Of a stretch of DNA of 64,000 nt, positions 34,978-47,819 are shown one piece after another. The translations under genes were made by a program, and so were the position numbers. The notes beneath the pieces were generated by a model that was not told the origin of the DNA, searched no databases, and worked only from the letters and a program-made list of their open reading frames with translations. Position 1 is the first letter of the stretch, and each line of letters opens with the position of its first letter. Where the stretch lies: positions 14,012,001 through 14,076,000 of the forward strand of contig CM075941.1 in assembly GCA_038030265.1 (NCBI GenBank), written 5' to 3'. Source of the stretch: Corythucha ciliata. Taxonomy: Eukaryota > Arthropoda > Insecta > Hemiptera > Tingidae.

Positions 34978-35029
34978 AAATACCGGCGACAGAATTATTC
35001 ATAATATCCATCTAAGATTTTGAAAGTTT

Positions 35030-36210
35030 AAATGCCATTTTTCGGATAAAATTTTCAGTTTTTGTAGTGAAATATTCGGCAAAACACTTTCAGGTTGGGA
35101 GTCAAATAATCAGTTTTAGAGTAAAATCTTCCTTTTTAGTTTGAAAAAAAGTTCTTTTCATGGTAAAATAAACATTTTTGGACGGAAAACGTCAGTTATA
35201 GTGTGAACTTGTCAGATTTTGTGTAAAATGTCCAGTTTTGGGGTGGTTCTGTCAGTTTTAGGGTGAAATTGGTAGTTAAGGGGCATTGCATGAGTTTTTT
35301 TTAATGAAATATTTAATTTTGAGGTTAAAACAGACAGTTTTAGGTACTATGTACAGTTTTTGTAGTGAAACCACCGGAAGAAGACTGCAGGTTCAGGTAT
35401 AGAATAAAATCGTCAGTTCTAGAGTAAAATCTCCAATTTCTGGTTTAAAATATACAGTTTAGTGGTGAAATAAACAGTTCCGGAGTAAAATATTCATTTT
35501 TGAGGTACAATACCCGCCAAATTTTTTGGGGTAAAATCGCCTGCAGTTTTATAGTGGCATCTCTACTTTTGGGAGTTTTGGGGTAAAAACCTCAGATTTG
35601 GTGTGAAATCGTCTGTTTTGGTGTAATATCGTCTTATACGGGAATAAATCGTCAGTACTGTGGTAAAATAATCAGTTTTGTGTAAAAATCGGCAGTTTTT
35701 GTGTATAACGTGAGTTTTGGGGATAAAAACCGCCAGACGTTTTGTTAGAACTCCATGTTTTGGGGTAACAGTTCGACTTTTGTGTGCAATTAATTGTCTG
35801 TTTCGGAATAAAATATTCAGTTTCAGAGTAAAATATTCAGTTTTGGGTTAAAAATGTCAGTTTTTAACGTCTCTCAGGCAAGAAGTTTAAAATTCGGACA
35901 CACCGTATTGGAGGGTTAAGCCTTTCCTACCTACAAGTATCACTATTTTTTGGGAAAACATTATCAGTTCTTGGACATAAAATCCGAAATAGAAGGCTAA
36001 AACAATATTTACGATCGTAAATGTTAGTATTTTGACGGATTCTGACCCTTTTGGCGAAAATTCAGTTTCTGGGGAACAATTTGACGTTTTAAAGCGCCTA
36101 TAAATAGTGAGTAGACGAACTACCAGTTCTCCTGTTGGGGTCTCTGGTGCATCTGTTTTCTTCTGCCCACTAGGCCAAGAGCTGGCTACGTCCCTGCCTA
36201 GAGCCACGCA
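35030..36210 (+). repeat. B-type repeat field with unique tail (second copy)
   Basis: Field of the ~20-bp B phrase (35030-35867), then a 340-bp tail (35868-36210) homologous to 2621-2965 and ending GCTGGCTACGTCCCTG. See the first copy for the shared landmarks. It ends about 240 bp upstream of the CFAP61 start. Confidence 0.75.
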
Positions 36211-36451
36211 CATATGGGTGGAGGCTCCGCCTCGGACTTCCAATAGGCCTCTCCTTCCACGGGTTTCAAAGCGCCCCTACACGACCGTGATTAATTTATT
36301 TCCAAACTTTTTAACAATTTAACGAACATGGCTGAATCCACATGCGTTCATTGCGGTTTGGGCGGGGGAGCGCATACAGTTTACAGTCACATGTTTCTCT
36401 ATAATTCCATTAATTAAGGGGAGCGGGTCAATCTAGGCTGAAACTGCGATA

Positions 36452-39400
36452 ATGTGCTCTAGAAAAGAGTGCTGCGGAAAATATCCGTGCTACTGTCGAA
36501 CGTGTCACGTCAAGCCGGCTGCTGCTGAAGGCGAGGGTCCACCGACGACGGCACCACCGCCGTTGTCGGTCACTAATAAAAAGACCTCAACAAAGCCTCA
36601 GGTTTGATTATTTTGTTTCTACAAATTTTGAACGTCGAAGATTAGTTTCCTCCACCACAATTTTCAAGCTGAATAACGACTGGAGGGAAGAAAAAACCGC
36701 CCGTACACTTCTCAACTCGACGCGACGAGCGAATCACGACGATTTGTACTCAATTAAATCGTTAATCGGAACCGACAATGTGAAAATTTTTGGAGAGCCG
36801 TGTCTATCAAAATTGATGTAAACCGACTTTGAAAAGACCGTTTTTTTTTGTGCGAGGTTGACGAAACGTTTAACGCCCTGAAATTGTAGCGAAAAGTCAT
36901 TACTCTTCCAAGTGGTTTTAAACTTTGAAAATCGTGTCATCGGAGCTATTTGTTTGAACGATTTTCCTCCGGTTCAATTTCTGACGGAAAATGACTGGGC
37001 CGATTGGTTGGAACGCAAATACAAGTAAAAGTCACTCACATCGCCATCCTCTTCCTAACACTTATCAACACTCTCACACACACATAAAGTTGTTCGAAGT
37101 TTCAATGGAACAATACCCTGTGGATACATTTTCTCGCCTACGGCAGTAAATTCAAGGACGTTGTGTTCGACCACTTGTTCACGCCGATTTTCCTCGAATT
37201 TCCGTACATTCAAAGCTTGGCCATTTTCGTTGAAGCGAAGAAATTCATCCAGTAGGACAATTTCAAGTTCGAAATTTTTTTCACAAAATTTAAATAACAG
37301 GTGTGGTGTGGTGGGGGCGGGGTGATTTTCCAGAAATTATCTTCCACAATTTCATCACATCGGTCGCACTGTCGACCAGTACAGTCGACCAACGCTAATT
37401 GACAACAATGAGCCCGTAGACATTCCCGTGTTTTATTTGGACAGGAACGAGTGCGTTTACTCGTTGAAAGTGCGCCGAGCTGTGTAAGTTTACAGTCAAT
37501 TCCACCCCGCCTCTACACACACCTGTAACGACGTTTTAATATATTTTTCAAAGTTCGGATGATGAAGTCGAGGTGATGAAAACGATAGCCAAGGAACAGC
37601 CGGTGCTTGTCAAATACTACGGCAAGAATTTGTTCAAATATTTACTGTCCGACCCGAATCGCAACGTTTTTATAGCCCCCGTAAGCGACGGTTCCTGTTG
37701 TTTATTTTCATCTATTTATTCTTTTCTGTTTTATTCTACCAGAACGAGTTGGGCGGTCGGGTCGGCGTCGTGTTAATAAATACATCGATCAATTTCCAGC
37801 CAATTCAGGAACAATTTGAGACTGAGTACTACAACGGTTTTAAAAGAGGCAGCGACTTGAATGAAACATGGTGCAATCATTACTATCCAAAGAGACAAAA
37901 TGAATATGAGGAGGAAGGCCTTTCGAAGTAATAAGCAGTCCTTTACGGCTGGTTGGTAGGTGGGGGCAAGGGCGTCTAAGCCCCCGAAATTTGTTTTTAA
38001 AAATAAGCACGACCCGCAAAATCATGTTTTGAGGAGGCCGCAAACCCTAGAAATTTACTTAGTGACATGAGCACGGTCTGTTTGGTTTTGGACCGGGGGC
38101 CAAACCCCACGAAGTTTGGTCTAAGGAAAAGTGAGACCCGCACAATCAGTTCGTGCGTTCTATAGTAGCTCACGAAATTTAATTTTTGCTAGCGTGAGCT
38201 ATGGCGTACAGAGGTAGCGGCGGGTGGTGGGGGGGGGAAGGGACGCCCTATAACCCTGCTCAGAGGGGGCCCCTAAATATTGGGATTTTTAGGTTTTATG
38301 TTCTCGGATGTTGGGACGTGAAAGAGAGACTTGGTATCCGGGTGGACGGTGAATTGGTTCGCATACGCACTGATCACCAGTTTCGTGTATAGTTCCTTAT
38401 AGGCACCTGAAATTAAAAAGAAGCGCTAACGTGCTGGTCTTGGAGCAATTACGCTGCTAAAAGTTTAGAAAAAATGAAAAAAAAACAACTAATATTCGTG
38501 GCTGAAAAAGTAAAATTGCGCTCATTCGTTGCTAAAACTGAGGAAATGCTCCAAGTCGAGGGTTTTCTACGCGACCAAAGTGAAAAAATGCTAACTCTTG
38601 GCTAATAATCAGCAATATGTAAATTCGTGGCTGAAATTGAGAAGATGTCCAAATTCCTCAGCTAAAATAGAGAAAAAGCAACTGGAATGAATTTTAATTC
38701 GCGAATAAAAATTGAAAAAGGACGCTAATTTGGGGCCAAAGTTGAGAAAAACGGTACATCGCGGCTACAGCTGAGAAACACGATAGTTCGCGGCTAAATT
38801 TGAGAAAACCCGGCTAATTCGCAGCTGAAATTGAGAAAATTGAGAAAGTTTGCTAATTCACGCCTAACAGACGTAAAAAGTGATTCACGGATGAAATAAA
38901 TAAAAAAACGCGGATAAATTGAGAAAAAACGCTAGTTCAATTAGCGTTTTTTAATTAATTTTTCTCATTCGTGAATTAATTTTTTTTTCACTATTCTAGA
39001 CGGGAATTGGCCTAATTTTAATTTCTAAACATTTTTGAAATTATTTTATAATTTAATTATTTATTTTATAATATTTTTGCAAATTCGCTGCTTGATTTGA
39101 GAAAAAACCAGGTGAAATTGAGAAAAATTACAAATTCGTGGCTAAAACTAAGAAAGTTCGCTAATTTGCGGCTAAAAGTGGGGAAAATGCAATTCGCGGC
39201 TGAAATTGAAAAAAAATCTGCTTTTTAGCGCTTATTCTCAGCTAAACATTGGAAAAACGTTAATTCGCGGCTACAAATTGAGAAGAAGTGCAATTTCGTG
39301 GCTAAAATTTAGAAAAAGGGCTGTGTCATGGCTAGAAGTGAACAAAAAAAAAAATGCGAAAAATCATGCTAAAATATAGGAAATGCTCTAATTATTGGGG

Positions 39401-42400
39401 GGGGGGGATGATAAAAGACGCTGTAATTATAGCGGTTGAAACTGGGGAAAATCGCTATTTCCATTTTCCAAATTTGGGGACTAGCCAATTCACGGTTTCT
39501 GGATGAATATGGGCAAGACGAAAAAAAGACAAGAAAAGTGCAAAACGGCTTATTAGCTGCTAAGTTTGTTCAAAAAAGTGATTTTTTTTCTTTTTTTTTT
39601 CTGGCGGATGCTTACAAGAGCCATCAGCCGTCATTGGTTTGTTTCTTTGTACTGGTTTTAAGTATTAGTGTCCTTTGTGTTACGTTTATGACATATGAGT
39701 ATGATATATGATTATGATTTTTATGAATATAATGATTATTATTTATGATTGTAAATTTATAAGGGAAGATTGTATGATTATTACGTAACAATTTTAAAAT
39801 AATAAGAAATCAACTGTGCATTAAACTATTATTTTAGCATTATTTATGAAAGTTAGTAAATCTTTGGAGGTTAGGTCTATTCTACGGAGTAGTGATGTGA
39901 AAAAAAAGTGAAAAAAGTGATTATTTAACGCTTCATAAAAATTATATTTCTTGTTTATTGCAAACTATTCAAGAGATGTTCGCCCCGGTCCCCTTAGGTT
40001 TAGTTCTACCACAGCGCAAGGCTGTAGAATTAGATTTGACAGGTGATGATGAGGGGGGGCGGGTGCTATGAAAAAAACCTTGTCATTAAAAGAGCGTCGC
40101 CCTTGAAATTTGTGCTTTCTGGGGGTCAAACTCGCGAAATGTGTTTTTTGAGCGGGGCCGTGACCCAACAAAATTGCTCTTTCAAGCGAGCTAGACCCAT
40201 GAAATTGTGTTTTCAGGAAGTTGTGATGGATCCACGAAATTTGGTTTGTATAAGAGCTAAACACCTTTAAACAGAGGTTTTCAAGGGCAAACGATAAATT
40301 GGTATTTGAAGCGAGCTACCCCCATGACATTGTATTATTAGGAAGCTAAACTCGTGGAATTGTGTTCTTAGGGAGCTGACTCGTGAAATTGTTCCTTGAA
40401 GCGAGCAAGACCCGCGAAATTGTGTTATTGTAGGAAGCTAAAGACGCGAAATTGGGTTTTTAGGAAGCTATATCCACGAAATTTGGTCTATGAAAGCGCT
40501 AGAGCATCGAAATTGAGATTTTCACGAGCCAAACCCGCGAAATTGTTCTTTGAAACGGGTTAGACCTGCGAAATCTGTTTTTAGGAAGCTACATCTACGA
40601 AATTCGTTCTGCGTAAGAGCTATAGATCCTTGAAATTTGGGTTTTAAGCGCCAAGCCAGCGAAATTCGGTTTTCTGAAACAGCAGATACCACGATTTTTT
40701 TTTTTTTTTTTTGTGGTGCCGATCAACCCACGGACATTGTTCTTGTAAGAACGCCGTAGATCAGCAAAATTGTTTTCTGAGCTGACTTTAGACCCGCAAA
40801 AGAGTCGCAAGTCGACGAGGTCGAATCCCCTCTCCTTTCCATGCAGGACTGGTCTTTTCAGTCAATTGTGTGTTCCTCTCAAAGTTTCAACGCATACGCG
40901 GGTGAGATTAAGTATGTGGGCCATTTTGTGAGCTCAAAACTCATCAAAAGTCCGGCAAGACCGTGTGATTCTTGGTGGTGGGCGGTGGTGGTGGGAGTAG
41001 AGGGGTGGCTGTGGAGTGGACTCCCTTTCAATTCTAATACACTTGATTTAGGGTACAATCCTTCTCGGCAATAATACCACTCAAGATGGAAGACGAACAG
41101 GTGGTTCAGGCGGGTCGAGACGAAGACGTTTTCAACGTGACTGTACTGACTGGTTAGTAATAAAGGGGCCCGACTTACAAAATTACCACACCACACACCC
41201 ACACCCCCAAACCCCTTATCCTCTCTCAGGTCTAACGTGGTCTTCTCTTCTAATGCACGACGCCCAAGACTGGAACGATGACGACGACCTCATCATTGAC
41301 ACTGCCAATCTTCACTCGAACAATGCCATTGAATTCACCAAAATCCGAAATTTGTGCAGTAAGCACCCCCCCCCCTCCGACACGCCTCTTGAGTTTTCAT
41401 ACCGCGGTGGTTGTCACTAGTGTCAATATGTTCATCTGACGACGTCAAGTATAGTCCACGTGACAAAAAATACGAAGTCAAGTCGAATATGTTTGAAACC
41501 CACGCTAACGCCATTACAATTGAGTTTTTTCTCATAGGCGACCACGACAGCAGGTAAATTTTCAGCTTGGAGCCCTTATTTTGGGGAATTTTCAAGATTT
41601 ATGCCGAATTCATCACAGGTTTTACTTCGAATTTCTCGCTCGGATATTCGAGGAGTACCCACAAATCGACTTTACGCTCATGTTTCTACCGGATGATTTA
41701 AAGAATTCGTTCTATACGAAACGGATGTCTGTCAGTTCATTAACTTTAAGGCAGTAATTAATAAATTACTCATTGATTTTCGTTTAGATCGTACCACCAA
41801 GGAAAGGAGAACCGCAGAATAAAACTGGGTTTGCCCTACATAAATGGCAGTTGACAATGTAATACACGGAGACGTTATTAACGTAAAAAAATTACGTGAA
41901 AATGCCACGGTTTAGGGTTTCTAAGACGCGAAAAGCGACGCCCTATGACTTCGACGAAATTTTACATTTGACCTCGCAATTCAAAGAGTCTAAAGTGGTG
42001 CAAAATGACGTTTTCGACTGTATTACAGGGAAAAAGACTAATGCCGAGGCTTTGGTTTATGAAATTCAAAATATGATCGTCGGAGTAGCCGTTGTATGGT
42101 AAATTTTGTGGAGGTGTACTAGAGTCGCGCTTGCGCACTAACGCGGTGGTATCGTGGTAGTCCGAACGCGGACTTGAGATTCTACAGATTTCAGTATCAC
42201 GTTGACTGGTACATGAACTGGCGGCTGTATCGTCTTGATGAAATTGGGAACGTGAAACATTTCATGATAAGCAGCGTTTTTGAGATGAATACGAGGGATT
42301 TTTTAAAGGGATGCATGAAAATAATGGGCTGGAAATCGATGTTTTTTTGTTTATACAACTTTGAGGACGTGGGCACGAAGGTAAGTGGGTGGGGGGAATC

Positions 42401-45400
42401 CCCCCCCTTCCATGGGTTTGATCGTTGGGAAAAAATTAAAAAAGGCGAAAGACTACACGGTACCTATGGGCCTAAGCCACTGGGTGCCAATCGTGCCGAG
42501 AGTCACCATGAACTATCCACCGAGTCTCGAAAATAAAGTTCCACCGCTGTCGCTTCGTAACAGCAACCCACCGTTCGCACTGTATCACATCAACTACCCT
42601 CTCGCTTGTTTCAATAAAAATGTCAACCGCACGAAAATTGTCATCATCGGCAAGGGCGAGACAGCGATGAGCTTCATCGAGCACTTCTTCTACAGGTGGT
42701 ACACCCCCTCCCACCCGCCACTCATCAATTCTAACAAAGGTCGACGCCGTATTGCAGTGATTTGTCCCCCTACGAACTGTTCACCAACGTCACAGTTGTC
42801 ACCAGCCATGTACCAGTCGGCATTAGTTTCCGTTATGCTAGCGTTATAAACACCATGTGCCCCTCCGGAGGAAAATTCAACATCAAATACATTATGAGAA
42901 TGGGGCTTAACACGTGGGTTTCATGCGTTCATGGCACAATGACGGCTATAAATAGGTTAGTTACTCGGTTATTCGTTCAATTTAATCGCGTTTTAACAAT
43001 TTTTAATTAATCAGGGAGAAAAAAGTCGTTGTTATCGACGAGAGGCATCAAATTCCGTACGACTATTTGTTTTTATTCTGCGGAAAACAGTTCTTGACTC
43101 CAATGGCCGACAAGAAACGTATTGTCCTACCGCGGAGCTGTAAAGTGCCGCTCGATATGTAGTTAAAAACAGTAAAACATAGTTTAAAATTGTATTTTAT
43201 TAATGGGAACATTCGTAGGAAATTCTCTTGGAGAAAAGCGCTCACAGAAATACCGGACAACCTTTTCACTCTTAATTGCTACAACGACGCTCACTACGCC
43301 TTGGAATATTTATTGAGCTTGGTTCCGAGCAAAAGTGAGGCTCAGTGCCCCCCCCCCACCTCTTTCTCCATAATACCCTATGTTTTGTTTACAAGGTGGA
43401 AAAATTATCGTTTACGGCAATAACCCCGACTCTTTGGCCTGCATCGAAGGGCTCATTCAGTTCGGCATTCCGAGTCACCGCATTGCCTACGTGGAATGCA
43501 ATCTTCACTGCCCATACTCGATTGATCACTTTAACGACCCATCCGTAGGCCCTTCTGGACCCTGTCACCTCCTCCACCCGCCCAGTCTATTTCAATAATT
43601 ATTGAGGCTTGTTTTGCGCAGGTGTATAAAGCAATTCGTCAGGTGATAAACTCCAACAAAATTGCCCACTATTATTACTTCAATTTTCTTCATTGGGACG
43701 TTAACCCACAAACGTCGCTCATCACTGTCGCTCATTTTGAGTCGCTGACGAAAGTAATTTCGCTGGAATGCCTCGCATTGTTCTCCTATTCTCCGAAAGA
43801 TATAAATATTTCAACGTACGCTGGTAAGTAAGAGCATTAGTGGCAACCCCCCCCCCCCCACTTTTACTCAGGACACCGTGGCAACAGAAACTCCACACAG
43901 CTTCGAAACTAAGAACGTTTAGCGCAAAATCCTCATTTTTTAAACCGATAAAATCGAATATTTGCCCCTAATTGACATTCCGGTGCTTCGATACTCGTTG
44001 TTAAGCTCACAAAACGGACGATTCTGGGCTTAAAGAGACAAAATATGGCCTTTTCTCAATTTTAGGAACAAATTTGCCTCCAAAAACCGTGAATTTTGCT
44101 TCCCCTCCCCCATTTTCCCTCGAACTCAGCGTTTTTCCGCAATTTTAGCTCCGAATGAGAGTTTTTCTCATTATTATATAGCTGCTTACGTGAGACGAGA
44201 GGTGTTCCTTGTTGTCTGCAGTGTTAGCCACGAAATAGCGTTTTTCCCCATTCAAACAGCAACCACGAGTAATTGCTTTTTTTATTAACTTTTATCTGCG
44301 AACTTAGCCAATAGCGGGTCTCACGAATTTTCCAATTTTAGCCGCGATTTAGCGTTTTCCTTAACTTTAGCCGCGAAAGTTGAGTCCCGATACTTATAAT
44401 TGGCTTTATCTCAAGTGGAGAGCTGTAAATAAGCAATTTTCCCAATTTTCAGCCAGGAATTAGCGCCTTTTCTTGATTGTTACCGTGAATTTGCGATTTT
44501 TGTCACCTGAATGAGCGCTTTTTTAAACTTCTAGCTGACTGTGTTTCCTCAAAAACAATTTTGGCCGCCCAAGGACCGCAGAGATGAGCGAATCTTCTCC
44601 AATTTAGCCGAGAAGTTGACTTCAAAAGCCACTAATTCGTGTAATTTTCGTTATTTTAGCGTCAAATGAGGGTATGTTTCTCCATTTCGCAGCCTCGTAA
44701 GGACATCCACGGGTCTCATTTTGGTCACTTGGGCTAACCGCACGGAACAGGGACCATCCCAAAAAGTACCCGAATGGAATTGGAAATAAGTTGATTTGTA
44801 GGGTGTCAACCACGTGAAATTAGATTATTAGGGAGCCAAAACCCATAAAATTGTTTTTTTAGGGGTCAAACCTGTGAAATATTGTGGGTTAAAATTAAAA
44901 CAGCCAAACCCACGGAAATTGCCAAGTTAAACGTGTCAAACGCGTGAAATTGTCTTCCAGACTGTCCAAACCGTGCAACGGATTCCAAGGGTTTGAATGA
45001 TCCGATTTCCCAGGCCGTTTGAAGGTGCTAATCACTTTAAATATACACGAAATTGAGTTTTCACGGAGCCAGATCCTCAAAATTTGGTTTTCAGACACGC
45101 TTGTTGATTTTTTTTTAAAGTGCCCTGCGCACGAAAGAGATGTTTTCAGAGAGCTACAACACGTGAAATTGGGTTTTCAGGGAGCCAAACCCACGAATAT
45201 CGATTTTAAAAGGGTCAAACACACAAAACTAGGCTGTTCAGAGTACGGAGCCCTCAATATTTCGGTTTTTCAGAGAGCCAAACCAACCAAATACGGTTTG
45301 TCGGGGAGTCAAAACCCTCGAAATTGCACGGTGGTCATTCCAGGATTTTGACCCCGCGGAATTGAATTTTGATGCAGCCACTCCCATGAAGTGTACGTTT

Positions 45401-47819
45401 AAAAAGGCAAAACCCGCGAAATTGAGTTCTTAGAAAGCCAAACCCTTATAGTTGTAGGAGGCACGTAATCCCGCAAAATAGGTTTTTTTGGGGAGAAAAA
45501 CCCACGAAAATTTGGGGCTCAAACAGCCAAAACCCGTGAAATTGATTTAATCCAACGTGCTTTACGTCCAACTACCATACGGTGTCGTGGACGAGGGCGA
45601 AAGCACACACTTTACTATTCTCACGTGGGTTATCATTTTTCCTTAAATAATCCAGCCTACAGTGGGAATCGAACCCACTCAGCAGACGATACCTGGGGCC
45701 TTATTCCGAACAGTCGGGAAAAAATGCCGCAAGCGGGATCCAAGGACTCCGAATAAGAAATAACATTATCTCGCCATAGCAACCACACTTGCGGCATTTT
45801 TCCCGATGTTTCTGAATAGGGCCCCTGGACATGAGAGTCGACGGTGATATTGATTTATTCAGGGTCAATCAGCGCAAAATTGGCATCTCAGATAGTCAAG
45901 CCCGCGAGATCTTAGAGGTTGTGAAATTTGGAGTTGAGCTGGGAAATTCGTGAAGTTGGGAGCAAAACTCACACCATGCACTTGAAAATATGGTAATTTG
46001 TCTATTCAGCCCCGAAAAACTTATTTTTTGCCCTTTAGAGACTAACTTTGCCTGCACGATATTGATTGGCAATAGTTCCAATGTCAGGTCACAAGACAGT
46101 AAGTACGCGTTCAACCCTGGAAAAGGGACTTTTTGGTTCTGCGACCGGCAATTAATGTCCTCAACAACGCAATTTCAACTTTGTACCCCTTCCCCTCCCC
46201 TTAGGATGTTTCTTGGGTCCTCGTCTCGCCTATTTCATAATTCGGGCAGCGCTGTCTTTGGCCACTTGGGAACTAGCTCATGTGGGCAGTCTTCTACTAG
46301 TTTCTAATGGAAATCATATACAACAACTGTTTCCCAAAATGGCCAACTGCAGCACTGCCCGAATTATGAAATAGGCGAATACTGTAAGGCATTGAACTGT
46401 GATGTAACATTAAGGAAGATTATGCTTTGTTTCAGCCGTAACCAAAGCCAATCTCGCCTTCGACGGAAAACTCGTCATTGACGTCAATTTCAAAACAAAC
46501 GACGACCACATTTACGCTGCAGGAAGTTTCACTAAATACTCCCGCCGCTATCACGCCGACCACTTCAACCACGAACATTATAACGCGACGGAAGTTGGAG
46601 CTCACGTATGGCAACCCTCCCACCCCTCACCCACCAATAATCACACAATGACCAAGACGCCGATTTTTTTTTTTTTCGAATGAAAACAAGATGGCGGCCA
46701 TAGCGCGAACCGTTCTCAAACTACCCGGCTGTCGACAATTCAACAACAAGCTCGCCCCTAATTTCTTGAAGCCGGTCGTCACCTACTGCTCAGTGCCCGG
46801 TGGAAGGTACGCGCTGAGCGTTCGCCGACCCGGTCCAATACTTCCGCTCGAGACCATCCTGAACAATCAACACGACTTTGTGAGTTATCTGGTGGGGTGG
46901 GGGGGGGGGGCTGGGGTTCGGAAACACGTGACACTCATACGGTTATTCGCAGGGTCGAATGTTGGTGACGGGAAATGTGAGTCTGTCCAGCAAACAGGGC
47001 TATTTTAGAATCCTGTTGAATAAAAACAACGTCATAAACGATATTGTTTGCCTGTCCAGAATTGTAAGCAAGCCCCCCCCCCCACTATCATACACAACTT
47101 TCAAACTTAACAGTAACAATTTGTAGCCAATCGACGCCAAAAACTTGGTCAATATTTACGGGAAAAACGAGAAACTTTTAAACAGCTTACTATTGAGATA
47201 CCAGAGCAATTATATTGCTGATTTGTTCGAATATTTTAAGGAGCCATGGGCTTATGTATTCTACCACGATAGATACGAGACAGTTGAAGACAAAATAATG
47301 ATGCAAATATTAAAAAAGGTACCCCCCTCCCCCTTAAAACACACTGTGTTACTACAATCACTAAAAAAAACGTTATTTTTTGGCAGCTCGATTGCTCTAA
47401 AAGCAGTTTCGTCGAGCTCATCGCTTTCGCGAACCATGCGAACAAGTGGAAACAGGTAAGTGCGACACCGTAACACTGTGACAATCCTAGGCGCTTATCC
47501 ACTAAAAACTTTTTCTTCGCCTATCTAGCTCCCAGGGGACTCCCTGGATCTGCTCGAAGATATTTATAACAATTTCCCCGAATTGAAGGGCTCGATACAA
47601 CAAATTTTCATCGATTTCATCGAAGATAATCCCGACCAATTCCCCATGCTGGTCAACCAGGACTATATCAAAGGAATTATCGCTTCGACCGAGATTGACG
47701 TCATTTTCGACTCTGTGGACGATTTACGGGGAATTAAACCTACGAACTACGACGTAGAAGAAAAAAAGAAAAATCTGTTGTTTAAGGGGCCAATGACGAC
47801 GTACTACGAGCGGCTGTAA
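36452..47819 (+). CDS. CFAP61: Cilia- and flagella-associated protein 61, 26 exons
   Basis: Axonemal protein of the calmodulin/radial-spoke-associated complex, needed for flagellar motility; in insects chiefly in sperm and chordotonal cilia. Exons: 36452-36601, 36669-36817, 36890-37024, 37090-37251, 37334-37483, 37554-37680, 37743-37927, 41052-41152, 41230-41358, 41421-41553, 41619-41730, 41788-41858, 41916-42098, 42161-42380, 42445-42695, 42758-42955, 43015-43158, 43219-43334, 43396-43544, 43622-43823, 46436-46605, 46691-46879, 46953-47063, 47127-47318, 47387-47455, 47529-47819. They join in one frame to 1362 aa, near the ~1240 of vertebrates. Seen: a Cys-rich N-terminus, a GNAT-like region (IEKSLLFQVVLNFENRVIGA; later ITIEFFLIGDHDSRFYFEFL), a Rossmann-like motif KIVIIGKGETAMSF near residue 734 and a second near 905 (SGKIIVYGNNPDSL), and a conserved C-terminus (NIYGKNEKLLNSLL...FYHDRY). 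Introns 7 and 20 are swollen by repeats. The first exon is the least certain. Confidence 0.9.
38040..38170 (+). repeat. C-type repeats in CFAP61 intron 7
   Basis: A few units of the C phrase (AACCCCACGAAGTTTGGTCT, GACCCGCACAATCAG). Between here and the A field lies a G-rich segment with GGCGTACAGAGG and no exon. Confidence 0.55.
38400..39480 (-). repeat. A-type repeat field, inverted, in CFAP61 intron 7
   Basis: About 1.1 kb of the A phrase on the minus strand (TTCGCGGCTAAATTTGAGAA, TAATTCGCAGC). At about 38935-39010 a short stretch flips to the plus orientation (TTAGCGTTTTTTAATT, TTTTTCTCATTCGTGAATT) and then reverts, giving an internal palindrome. Confidence 0.8.
40080..40800 (+). repeat. 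C-type tandem repeat field in CFAP61 intron 7
   Basis: Repeat phrase close to GACCCGCGAAATTGTGTTTT followed by AGGAAGCTAA, period about 30-35 bases. Well-kept units lie at 40380-40600. The field ends near a B-box-like GAGGTCGAATCCCCTCTCC (40817) that may be a tRNA/SINE remnant. Confidence 0.75.
44040..44680 (+). repeat. A-type repeat field in CFAP61 intron 20
   Basis: Plus-strand A phrase (CAATTTTAGC, GCGATTTAGCGTTTTCCTTA), diverged. Confidence 0.7.
44810..45560 (+). repeat. C-type repeat field in CFAP61 intron 20
   Basis: Units such as GAGCCAAACCCACGAATATC and ACACGTGAAATTGGGTTTTC follow with a period of 30-40 bases. It lies directly after the A field with the same orientation, as C follows A in intron 7 as well. 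Confidence 0.75.
45655..45690 (-). repeat. tRNA-like B-box fragment
   Basis: On the minus strand the segment reads GAGTGGGTTCGATTCCCACT, a T-arm with a B-box, ahead of the MITE at 45695. No A-box or acceptor stem is seen, so it is a SINE or tRNA remnant. Confidence 0.45.
45695..45825. mobile_element. Hairpin MITE in CFAP61 intron 20
   Basis: GGGGCCTTATTCCGAACAGT and CGGGAAAAAATGCCGCAAG on the left pair with CTTGCGGCATTTTTCCCGAT and TTCTGAATAGGGCCCC on the right; 131 bp. The GGGCC..ATTC terminus fits the group discussed under 6961 and 23061. Confidence 0.85.
46226..46378. mobile_element. Hairpin MITE in CFAP61 intron 20
   Basis: TCGCCTATTTCATAATTCGG and GCAGCGCTG pair with CAGCACTGC and CCGAATTATGAAATAGGCGA; TTTGGCCA/TGGCCAA continues the arms. 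It is 153 bp, lying 57 bp upstream of CFAP61 exon 21. Confidence 0.85.

Noticed and set aside
41086..41152. Start of a separate gene at the ATG of 41086
   Set aside because: An acceptor at 41050-41051 extends this exon upstream in the phase required by CFAP61 exon 7, and the following exons continue CFAP61.
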